DNA from: Hyphomonas sp.
GTDB taxonomy: Bacteria; Pseudomonadota; Alphaproteobacteria; Caulobacterales; Hyphomonadaceae
Reading direction: 5' to 3'
Length of the DNA: 6,228 bases
Assembly (NCBI GenBank): GCA_003486945.1
Contig: DNFL01000233.1
Span: 1 to 6,228 of the forward strand
In this document: piece after piece, positions 1 to 4,270 of the stretch
Layout: the number at the start of each line of letters is the position of its first letter
How positions within the stretch are numbered: position 1 is the first letter of the stretch
Made by a program: the position numbers and the translations under genes
The notes under the pieces: model-generated
Told to the model about the DNA's origin: nothing
Database searches by the model: none
The model's input: the letters and a program-made list of their open reading frames with translations, nothing else

Positions 1-822
1 GATGCCTTCGATCCGGACGCCGTGAGTGCGGCGGCGGCCGGGGCAGACGTGATCGTCAACGCGCTGAACCCGCTCTATCCGGACTGGGCGCGGGACCTGC
101 CGCGGCTGGCGGCTTCCGTGATCGCAGCGGCGAAGGCGACGGGCGCAACCGTGATGCTGCCGGGCAATGTCTACAATTACGGCGCGGGCATGCCGCCGGT
201 GCTGGACGAGATGACCCCGCACAATCCGACGACGCGCAAAGGGCACCTTCGGGAGGCGATGGAGAACAGCTATGCCGAAGCTGCGGATGACGGCGTGCAG
301 ACCATCATCCTGCGCGGCGGCGATTTCATCGAGCGCGAGAACACCGGCAACTGGTTCGACACCTACATCGCCGCAAACGCGGGCAAGGGGCGGGTGACCT
401 ATCCAGGCCCGCTAGGAAACATGCATGCCTGGGCTTACCTGCCGGACATGGCCCGCACGATGGTGGGGCTGGCGGAGAAGCGCGCCGAGCTCGGCGTGTT
501 CGTGTCACTCGGCTTTGAGGGGTTCAATCTGACCGGCCATGAACTGGTGCGCGCGATGGAGCGGGCTGCGGGGCGCACGCTGAAAGTTGGCGAAATGCCC
601 TGGGGCGCGATGCGGATGATCAGTCCGTTTGCGCCGGTGGTGCGGGAGGTGCTGGAAATGCGTTACCTCTGGACCGTGCCGCATGCGATTGACGGGCGAA
701 AGCTGGCGGCGCTGCTGCCGGACTTCCGGCCGACGCCGCTGCTGGTGGCCTTGGCGGATGCCATGGGCGCCGCTGAGCCCGCCGCAGAGGTGCAGACCGG
801 TCCGGTATGCGCGGCAGGTTGA
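1..822 (+). CDS. Atypical SDR / NAD-dependent epimerase-dehydratase family protein (5' partial)
   Basis: The reading frame is open from the first base of the window, so the GTG at 22 is internal and the true start lies upstream. 273 residues are visible. The N-terminal nucleotide-binding glycine motif (about 50-60 residues) is missing. Visible family features, numbered from the first codon: a strand plus turn reading GADVIVNALNP (about 14-24), PGNVYNYG (about 54-61, the usual position of the active-site Ser/Thr strand), a TRKGHLREAME segment where extended SDRs carry YxxxK, an RGGDFIE strand (about 105-111), and HAWAYLPDMA (about 142-151), typical of the epimerase substrate-binding part. The lysine is present (about 80), but the residue four before it is proline, so the usual catalytic tyrosine is absent; this fits an atypical SDR. 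The substrate is unknown. The last 20 or so residues are Ala/Pro-rich and probably disordered. It is followed after 71 bases by the VOC gene on the same strand, probably one transcription unit. Family is confident, function is not. Confidence 0.85.
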   Translation, partial: DAFDPDAVSAAAAGADVIVNALNPLYPDWARDLPRLAASVIAAAKATGATVMLPGNVYNYGAGMPPVLDEMTPHNPTTRKGHLREAMENSYAEAADDGVQTIILRGGDFIERENTGNWFDTYIAANAGKGRVTYPGPLGNMHAWAYLPDMARTMVGLAEKRAELGVFVSLGFEGFNLTGHELVRAMERAAGRTLKVGEMPWGAMRMISPFAPVVREVLEMRYLWTVPHAIDGRKLAALLPDFRPTPLLVALADAMGAAEPAAEVQTGPVCAAG

Positions 823-853
823 CGGCTGCGGACGCATGTGGACTTGCGGCGTG

Positions 854-884
854 CCCTTTTCCCTGACTTGATGCGGGAAAAGGG
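854..884 (+). promoter_or_regulatory. 10-bp inverted repeat overlapping the VOC gene's Shine-Dalgarno
   Basis: CCCTTTTCCC (854-863) and GGGAAAAGGG (875-884) are perfect reverse complements separated by an 11-base loop. The right arm runs into the sequence GGGGAGG (882-888), the ribosome binding site of the gene starting at 894. Folded RNA would therefore hide part of that site. No T-run follows on either strand, so a classic intrinsic terminator for the upstream SDR gene is less likely, though it may still act as a 3'-end stabiliser. The rest of the 71-base gap (823-893) shows no convincing promoter; TTGCGG at 844-849 has only a poor -10 partner. The repeat is seen directly; the role is inferred. 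Confidence 0.55.
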
Positions 885-893
885 GAGGCGCCC

Positions 894-1289
894 ATGAGTG
901 CCGGAAACATCGCCCAGATCACGCCCTTCATGCATGTGCCGGACATTAACGCGGCGCTGAGCTGGTTTTCGCTGCTCGGCTTTAAGCCCGCCTTTCGCGC
1001 GGACAATTATGCCTATGTGTCGCGCGATACTGTGAGCGTACGCGTGCTCGAATCCACTCAGGAGGACTGCGCGCCGTTCCCGCCGCACGGGGGATTTGCC
1101 TATTATGTGGATGTCCGCGATGTGCTCGTAATCTTTGATGAGATCGCACCGCGTCTTCGCAGGGCAGGGGTCGAGTTTCACGAGCTCAAGGATCAGGAAT
1201 ACGGGCAGCGGGAGTTCATGATCCGTGCGCCGGACGGAAACGTGTTCGTCTTTGGGCAGGCGATACCGGAGGGAGAGAAGAATGGCTGA
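894..1289 (+). CDS. VOC family protein (glyoxalase/bleomycin-resistance fold)
   Basis: This is a 131-residue protein, the usual size of a single-polypeptide VOC member carrying two beta-alpha-beta-beta-beta modules. The first module begins ITPFMHVPDINAALSWF (9-25), with the helix and LGF turn characteristic of the fold. The second begins GFAYYVDV (67-74), followed by a helix and then REFMIRAPDGNVFVFGQ (106-122), the standard final strands. Candidate metal ligands are His14 and Glu107, but the full set cannot be assigned from sequence alone, so enzyme activity is open (lyase, dioxygenase, or a binding/resistance protein). The ATG at 894 has a strong AGGGGAGG at 881-888. The 3' end overlaps the MBL-fold gene by 8 bases, which implies coupled translation. 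Family call is firm; substrate unknown. Confidence 0.9.
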   Translation: MSAGNIAQITPFMHVPDINAALSWFSLLGFKPAFRADNYAYVSRDTVSVRVLESTQEDCAPFPPHGGFAYYVDVRDVLVIFDEIAPRLRRAGVEFHELKDQEYGQREFMIRAPDGNVFVFGQAIPEGEKNG

Positions 1290-2247
1290 CGCGCGCTGGG
1301 AATACACCAAGGGCCTCAAGGATATCGGCAACGGGCTTTATGCCTGGCTGCAGCCGGATGGCGGTTGGGGCTGGTCGAATGCCGGGCTGATCCGGGACGG
1401 GGAAGCTAGCCTGCTGGTCGATACGCTGTTCGACATGCACCTGACGCGCGAGATGCTGAGCGCGATGGAGGATGCGACCGGGATCGCGGCAGGGCGGATC
1501 GGCACGATCGTCAATACGCATGCGAACGGGGACCATTGCCACGGCAACGGATGTTGTCCGCAGGCGGAGATTATTGCGAGCGAGGCAAGCGCGAAGGAGA
1601 TGGCCGAAGTGCCGGCCGCGATGCTGGCGCAGTTCAAGAAAGCAGGCGCACAGCTGGGACCGGCGGGCGCCTATTTCGCGGATGTGTTCGGGCCGTTTGA
1701 CTTCGACCATATCGATGAGCGCCTGCCGACGAAGACGTTCAGCGGTGAGATGGCGCTGAAGGTCGGCGACAAGGAGGTGCGCCTGATCGAGGTGGGTCCG
1801 GCGCATACGGGCGGGGATGTGCTGGTGCATGTGCCGGGCGACCGGGCGGTTTATACCGGCGACATCCTGTTCATCGACGGCACGCCGCTGATGTGGGCCG
1901 GACCGGTGAAGAACTGGATTGGGGCGTGCGAGAAGATCATCGCAATGGACGCGGATGTGATTGTGCCGGGGCATGGTCCGATTACGGACAAGGCGGGGGT
2001 GAAGCGCGTGGCGGACTATCTCGCCTATGTGGACCGTGAGGCGCGCAAGCGGTTTGATGCGGGCCTGTCAGTGCGCGATGCGGCGTTCGACATTGCGCTG
2101 GGAGACTATGCGAGCTGGGGCGATGCGGAACGGATCGCGGTGAACGTTGATAGTCTGTTCCGGGAATATCGCGGCGACGGGAAGGTAACGCCGGTGATCG
2201 AGCTATTTGCGTTGATGGCAGAAGTGCGCGCGGCGCAGCGGCGCTGA
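1282..2247 (+). CDS. MBL-fold metallo-hydrolase
   Basis: This is a 321-residue protein. The start chosen is the ATG at 1282, preceded by GGAGGGAGAG (1268-1277); the open frame further upstream lies inside the VOC gene and gives an unlike-MBL leader. Metallo-beta-lactamase-fold landmarks, in order: a strand ending LLVDT (44-48), the metal-binding loop HANGDH (80-85), AHTGGD (174-179, His175), a TGD strand (192-194, Asp194) and PGHG (229-232, His231). In the first motif the second histidine of HxHxDH is Asn82, while His80, Asp84, His85, His175, Asp194 and His231 are present. From memory, an Asn here occurs in a subgroup of MBL-fold hydrolases, so it need not mean loss of function, but metal number or preference may differ. 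The C-terminal 80 residues or so are helical. No signal peptide is visible, so it is probably cytoplasmic. Substrate unknown; thioester or ester hydrolysis is a family-based guess. Confidence 0.9.
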   Translation: MADARWEYTKGLKDIGNGLYAWLQPDGGWGWSNAGLIRDGEASLLVDTLFDMHLTREMLSAMEDATGIAAGRIGTIVNTHANGDHCHGNGCCPQAEIIASEASAKEMAEVPAAMLAQFKKAGAQLGPAGAYFADVFGPFDFDHIDERLPTKTFSGEMALKVGDKEVRLIEVGPAHTGGDVLVHVPGDRAVYTGDILFIDGTPLMWAGPVKNWIGACEKIIAMDADVIVPGHGPITDKAGVKRVADYLAYVDREARKRFDAGLSVRDAAFDIALGDYASWGDAERIAVNVDSLFREYRGDGKVTPVIELFALMAEVRAAQRR

Positions 2248-2254
2248 TGCGCCG
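2239..2254. terminator. Possible bidirectional hairpin at a convergent gene junction
   Basis: CGGCGC (2239-2244) and GCGCCG (2249-2254) form a perfect 6-bp GC stem with the four-base loop TGAT, which contains the MBL gene's TGA stop. It covers the 7-base gap between the converging MBL-fold and GFA genes and ends one base before the GFA stop anticomplement (2255-2257). It is symmetric, so it could act on both strands. Neither side is followed by a T-run, so an efficient intrinsic terminator is doubtful. Confidence 0.35.
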
Positions 2255-2674
2255 TCACCAGCGCGAGGTTTCGCTGATTGTGAAGGCTTCGCGGCGGTAG
2301 CCGAAGGGGTGGACGCCGTCCCATCCCTTGCCATCCGGGTAGCGGACTTCAATGGATACAAGTTCGTCCGGATCGAACAGTCGCATGTTGACCCCGACCT
2401 GGTCGGCTTCGGGGTTTGCTGCCCTGAAGGTTTCAGACAGGGCGAAATGGGTTGTCACATGGCAGGCCGCGCAGGAATGAATGTCAACTGCAGGCGAAGG
2501 GCGGTCTGGCCTCTGTGTGGTGACGGTTGTCCCGGACACATGCACGGAAGCTGAACCGAAATAGGCCCATGCGCCGCCTGTCTTCCTGCAGAGGGTGCAG
2601 TTGCAGTCGTGGATGAATTCCGGAGTTGCTTCAATCGTGACTTGGACAGCGCCGCAGAGGCATGTGGAAGTCAT
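2255..2674 (-). CDS. GFA family zinc-binding protein (glutathione-dependent formaldehyde-activating enzyme-like)
   Basis: This is a 139-residue protein. The start is the ATG at 2674, preceded on the minus strand by AAGGA (2681-2685) at good spacing; the frame continues upstream into the adenosyltransferase gene, but that extension is not family-like. All seven cysteines of the GFA fold are present: Cys5 and Cys7 (CLCG), Cys24-x-Cys26-x-x-Cys29 (CNCTLC), and Cys68-x-x-Cys71 (CAAC). By comparison with characterised Gfa, the first and last pairs bind the structural zinc and the middle three the catalytic zinc. The family name comes from S-hydroxymethylglutathione formation from glutathione and formaldehyde, but most members have no proven activity, so this should not be taken as the substrate. 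It is the last gene of the minus-strand operon, 26 bases after the adenosyltransferase stop. Confidence 0.88.
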   Translation of the reverse strand: MTSTCLCGAVQVTIEATPEFIHDCNCTLCRKTGGAWAYFGSASVHVSGTTVTTQRPDRPSPAVDIHSCAACHVTTHFALSETFRAANPEADQVGVNMRLFDPDELVSIEVRYPDGKGWDGVHPFGYRREAFTISETSRW

Positions 2675-2700
2675 TTTGTTTCCTTCATTGGCGGGCGGCC

Positions 2701-3273
2701 TTAGCGGTTCGCACCCGGAACCCAATTGATGTCATCAGCGCCGTTACTGTTGGCGGCGCGGCCGGCGACGAAGAGCCAGTCGGACAGGCGGTTGATGAAG
2801 GCGAGAGCGGGGGCGCCGACGGGCTCGTCCTTCAGTGAGGCAAGGTGGGCCATCTCGCGTTCGGCGCGGCGGCAGAGCGTGCGCGCGACGTGAAGCTGGG
2901 CGGCGAGGCGCGAGCCGCCGGGCAGGATGAAACTGTCGAGCGGCGGGATCGCCGCATTCATCGCGTCGATCTCTTCTTCAAGGCGCGTGACCTGCGTTTC
3001 GATGATGCGGAGCGGCGTCCATTCGAGGACGCGGCCGCGGTCGGGCGTAGCAAGGTCAGCGCCGAGATCGAACAGGTCGTTCTGGATGCGGCGGATCTGC
3101 GTGAGCAACTCGCCGGAGGCGTCGAGCGCGGCAACGCCGAGGGCGGCGTTCAACTCATCGACCGTGCCATAGGCAGTGACGCGGGGATGCCATTTGTCGA
3201 CCTGTTCGCCGGTCGAAAGACGGGTTTGCCCCTTGTCGCCGGTGCGGGTGTAGATCTTGTCGATCCGGACCAT
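2701..3273 (-). CDS. pduO: PduO-type cob(I)alamin / cob(I)yrinic acid adenosyltransferase
   Basis: It transfers the adenosyl group of ATP to the cobalt of reduced corrinoid, making adenosylcobalamin or its precursor, in the cytoplasm. At 190 residues it is the normal length for a stand-alone PduO-type enzyme. Family signatures, in order: TRTGDKGQTRL (9-19, ATP-binding N-terminal loop), GTVDELNA (36-43), FILPGGS (115-121), ARTLCRRAER (130-139), NRLSDWLFVAGR (161-172) and a terminal WVPG. All are intact. The start ATG at 3273 is 4 bases after the HIG1 stop and has a GGTGAGG-like ribosome binding site inside the end of that gene, so the two are co-transcribed and probably translationally coupled. 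Some genomes label this family cobO, although it is not homologous to the CobA/BtuR type. No cobalamin riboswitch fits in the short operon leader. Presence implies a B12-dependent enzyme such as methylmalonyl-CoA mutase or class II ribonucleotide reductase elsewhere. Confidence 0.96.
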   Translation of the reverse strand: MVRIDKIYTRTGDKGQTRLSTGEQVDKWHPRVTAYGTVDELNAALGVAALDASGELLTQIRRIQNDLFDLGADLATPDRGRVLEWTPLRIIETQVTRLEEEIDAMNAAIPPLDSFILPGGSRLAAQLHVARTLCRRAEREMAHLASLKDEPVGAPALAFINRLSDWLFVAGRAANSNGADDINWVPGANR

Positions 3274-3277
3274 CGCC

Positions 3278-3490
3278 TCACCCGCCGAACTTGATGGCGC
3301 CTGCGACGATGCCGATCAGGACGAGGAGGCCGATGGCGACCGCCTGCAGGATGACGCGCATGCGCATCAGCTGGTTCGAACGGCTGACCTGCTTGTCATC
3401 CTTCCGGACGAGGTTGGCGAGGCCGAGGAAGAGGACGACCGCGACGCCGGCGAGGGCGACGTAGAAACCGATAGTCAGGAGCGATTGCAT
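3278..3490 (-). CDS. HIG1-domain twin-transmembrane protein
   Basis: This is a 70-residue inner-membrane protein with two hydrophobic segments (about 4-28 and 46-66). They are joined by a short positively charged loop with the motif SNQLMRMRVILQ (38-49), the hallmark of bacterial HIG1-type 'twin transmembrane' proteins. Eukaryotic HIG1 relatives (Rcf1/Higd) associate with cytochrome oxidase and respiratory supercomplexes; a similar role here is only an inference. The ATG at 3490 has AAAGG 9 bases upstream on the minus strand. It is the first gene of the operon with pduO and the GFA gene, and from memory adjacency to a PduO-type gene is common in alphaproteobacteria. By topology (positive loop inside) both termini would lie in the periplasm. 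Confidence 0.85.
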   Translation of the reverse strand: MQSLLTIGFYVALAGVAVVLFLGLANLVRKDDKQVSRSNQLMRMRVILQAVAIGLLVLIGIVAGAIKFGG

Positions 3491-3521
3491 GGGGCGGGCC
3501 TTTCAGATCCTGTTCCGGGGT

Positions 3522-3529
3522 GTTCTAGC
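3522..3529 (-). promoter_or_regulatory. Candidate -10 element of the HIG1-pduO-GFA operon
   Basis: The minus strand reads GCTAGAAC, a full match to the Caulobacter housekeeping -10 consensus GCTANAWC as I recall it. Transcription would start near 3515, giving a leader of roughly 25 bases that still holds the AAAGG ribosome binding site. No TTGAC-like -35 is found at the expected distance; that position is occupied by the dyad at 3538-3556. An activator-dependent promoter, or a chance match, are both possible. Confidence 0.45.
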
Positions 3530-3537
3530 GCGCCGGA

Positions 3538-3556
3538 GCAGGAGCGGCGCTGCTGC
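3538..3556. repeat. 19-base imperfect palindrome upstream of the HIG1 operon
   Basis: GCAGGAGCG-G-CGCTGCTGC: eight of nine arm positions pair around the centre at 3547. An overlapping alternative fold pairs GCGCCG (3530-3535) with CGGCGC (3545-3550). It lies in the 91-base gap (3491-3581) between zapA and the HIG1 gene, over the -35 position of the candidate promoter. It could be an operator, or in RNA a hairpin at the end of the zauP-zapA message, although no T-run follows on the minus strand. Apart from this dyad, the -10 element and the ribosome binding site, I see nothing else in the gap. Confidence 0.4.
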
Positions 3557-3581
3557 ATGGGGTCGCGGCGGGGCGGGGGTG

Positions 3582-3890
3582 TCAGCCTTCATTCTCGAGC
3601 CGGTCTGCGAGGGCTTCGACCTTGGCGGCCATCTGGACCAGCAGCTCGATGGCGCGGGCATCGGTTTCCGGGCGGGCGGAGACGCCGCGCCGGGCGCTGT
3701 CGAGTTCGTCCAGCAGGGCGAGGGCGGTGATCAGCAAGAGGCGTTCCTCGCCGATATCGCCGACGGCGCTGGCGATCTGGGTGACGCGTTCGTTGAGCTG
3801 TTCGCCGAGGCGCTGGACGCGCATTTCCTGGCCGGGCGCGCAGGCGATGGAGAAGCTGCGCCCGCGGAGCGTGATGTCGGCCTTGGCCAC
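3582..3890 (-). CDS. zapA: Cell division protein ZapA
   Basis: This is a 102-residue cytoplasmic protein that binds FtsZ and cross-links protofilaments at midcell. The N-terminal globular part reads DITLRGRSFSIACAPGQE (5-22), the typical ZapA beta-hairpin and helix start, then a helix LGEQLNERV (28-36). The conserved segment GEERLLLITALALLDEL (47-63) leads into a C-terminal coiled-coil helix (about 75-100), which mediates tetramer formation. Length is standard. The start is the GTG at 3890: it begins 4 bases after the zauP stop, has AGAGGA upstream, and is the only start preserving the family N-terminus (the open frame upstream lies inside zauP). It forms an operon with zauP. The 91 bases after it are too short for the 6S RNA gene often found next to zapA. 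Confidence 0.93.
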   Translation of the reverse strand: MAKADITLRGRSFSIACAPGQEMRVQRLGEQLNERVTQIASAVGDIGEERLLLITALALLDELDSARRGVSARPETDARAIELLVQMAAKVEALADRLENEG

Positions 3891-3894
3891 GGGC

Positions 3895-4164
3895 TCAGTC
3901 CTCTTTCCCGAGGGCGGCGCGCACTTCCTCGATGGCCGCTCCGAGGGCGACACTCGCCTCATCGGCGAGTGACTGCAATTCCTTTTCGCGTGTCAGGGAG
4001 TGGTCGAGCGCTTCGGCGAGCTTTGCCCGGTCAGTGGCAAGGGCATTGATTTCGGCGCGCAGGGCAGCGGGGTTTCCGACACGGACAAGATGGGCCTCAA
4101 GCGCGGTTTCCAGGCGCTTCAGGGCGGCATCAAGGCGTTCGGCGGCCGGTTCGAGCTCGGTCAT
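3895..4164 (-). CDS. zauP: ZauP-like coiled-coil protein (DUF4164 type), ZapA partner
   Basis: This is an 89-residue protein, almost entirely helical and charged, with heptad-like leucine/alanine spacing from about 3 to 85 (for example ERLDAALKRLETALEAHL and KLAEALDHSLTREKELQSLA). There is no signal peptide or membrane segment. In Caulobacter the gene directly upstream of zapA encodes ZauP, a coiled-coil protein that binds ZapA and focuses the Z-ring. Position, size and composition here match that pair. The ATG at 4164 is chosen because the frame upstream runs into the divergent tkt promoter and gene. No good Shine-Dalgarno is visible before it (AAAAGTG at most), which may mean leaderless or near-leaderless translation. 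Assignment rests on synteny and coiled-coil character more than on residue-level motifs. Confidence 0.78.
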   Translation of the reverse strand: MTELEPAAERLDAALKRLETALEAHLVRVGNPAALRAEINALATDRAKLAEALDHSLTREKELQSLADEASVALGAAIEEVRAALGKED

Positions 4165-4175
4165 GACACTTTTGG

Positions 4176-4202
4176 AGTATCTGGAATGACAGCGCGCGCC
4201 AA
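4176..4202 (-). promoter_or_regulatory. Weak candidate promoter of zauP-zapA
   Basis: On the minus strand, TTGGCG (4202-4197), a 15-base spacer and GATACT (4181-4176) make a poor sigma-70-type pair. The start would fall near 4169, only about 5 bases before the zauP ATG. That would explain the missing ribosome binding site. The match is weak and the spacer short. Confidence 0.25.
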
Positions 4203-4207
4203 GCGCC

Positions 4208-4238
4208 TTGACGCTCAAGCCAGAGTCTGGCCTAGGAC
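4208..4238 (+). promoter_or_regulatory. Candidate tkt promoter
   Basis: TTGACGC (4208-4214) matches the alphaproteobacterial -35 exactly. Sixteen bases on, CCTAGGAC (4231-4238) agrees with the Caulobacter -10 consensus GCTANAWC at six of eight positions, but is poor against TATAAT. Transcription would start near 4245, leaving about 25 bases of leader with the ribosome binding site AGGAGA (4257-4262), 8 bases before the tkt ATG. The perfect -35 combined with a weak -10 suggests help from a regulator. The spacer holds a dyad and a GANTC site. Confidence 0.5.
4219..4231. promoter_or_regulatory. Perfect 13-base dyad with a central GANTC site
   Basis: GCCAGA-G-TCTGGC is a perfect 6-bp inverted repeat around the centre at 4225. 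Its core GAGTC (4223-4227) is a GANTC motif, the target of the cell-cycle methyltransferase CcrM in alphaproteobacteria. It lies in the spacer of the candidate tkt promoter, about 60 bases upstream of zauP. A second GANTC (GAATC, 4249-4253) lies in the tkt leader. It may be an operator and/or a methylation-sensitive site. Confidence 0.5.
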
Positions 4239-4270
4239 CCTTGGGCAAGAATCTCCAGGAGACCAGCAGA

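Noticed and set aside
854..884. Intrinsic terminator after the SDR gene
   Set aside because: The stem is strong, but it is followed by GGAGGCGCC and not by a T-run on the plus strand, so a role at the ribosome binding site is more likely.
1225..1281. Upstream start for the MBL-fold gene
   Set aside because: The extension is arginine-rich, lies inside the VOC gene and precedes the good ribosome binding site at 1268-1277; the ATG at 1282 is preferred.
663..1331. A 222-codon minus-strand open frame across the SDR-VOC junction
   Set aside because: It lies opposite two well-supported genes, has no ribosome binding site or recognisable motif, and is a compositional shadow.
3491..3581. A 6S RNA gene between zapA and the next gene
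   Set aside because: 6S RNA (ssrS) is often found beside zapA, but this gap is only 91 bases and shows no long irregular hairpin with a central bubble. It must lie elsewhere in this genome.
3491..3581. Cobalamin riboswitch ahead of the pduO operon
   Set aside because: The leader is far too short for the roughly 200-base element, and no B12-box-like sequence was seen.
3257..4049. Plus-strand open frames over HIG1, zapA and zauP
   Set aside because: They are antisense to genes with clear family motifs and operon-like spacing on the minus strand, and their products are low-complexity.
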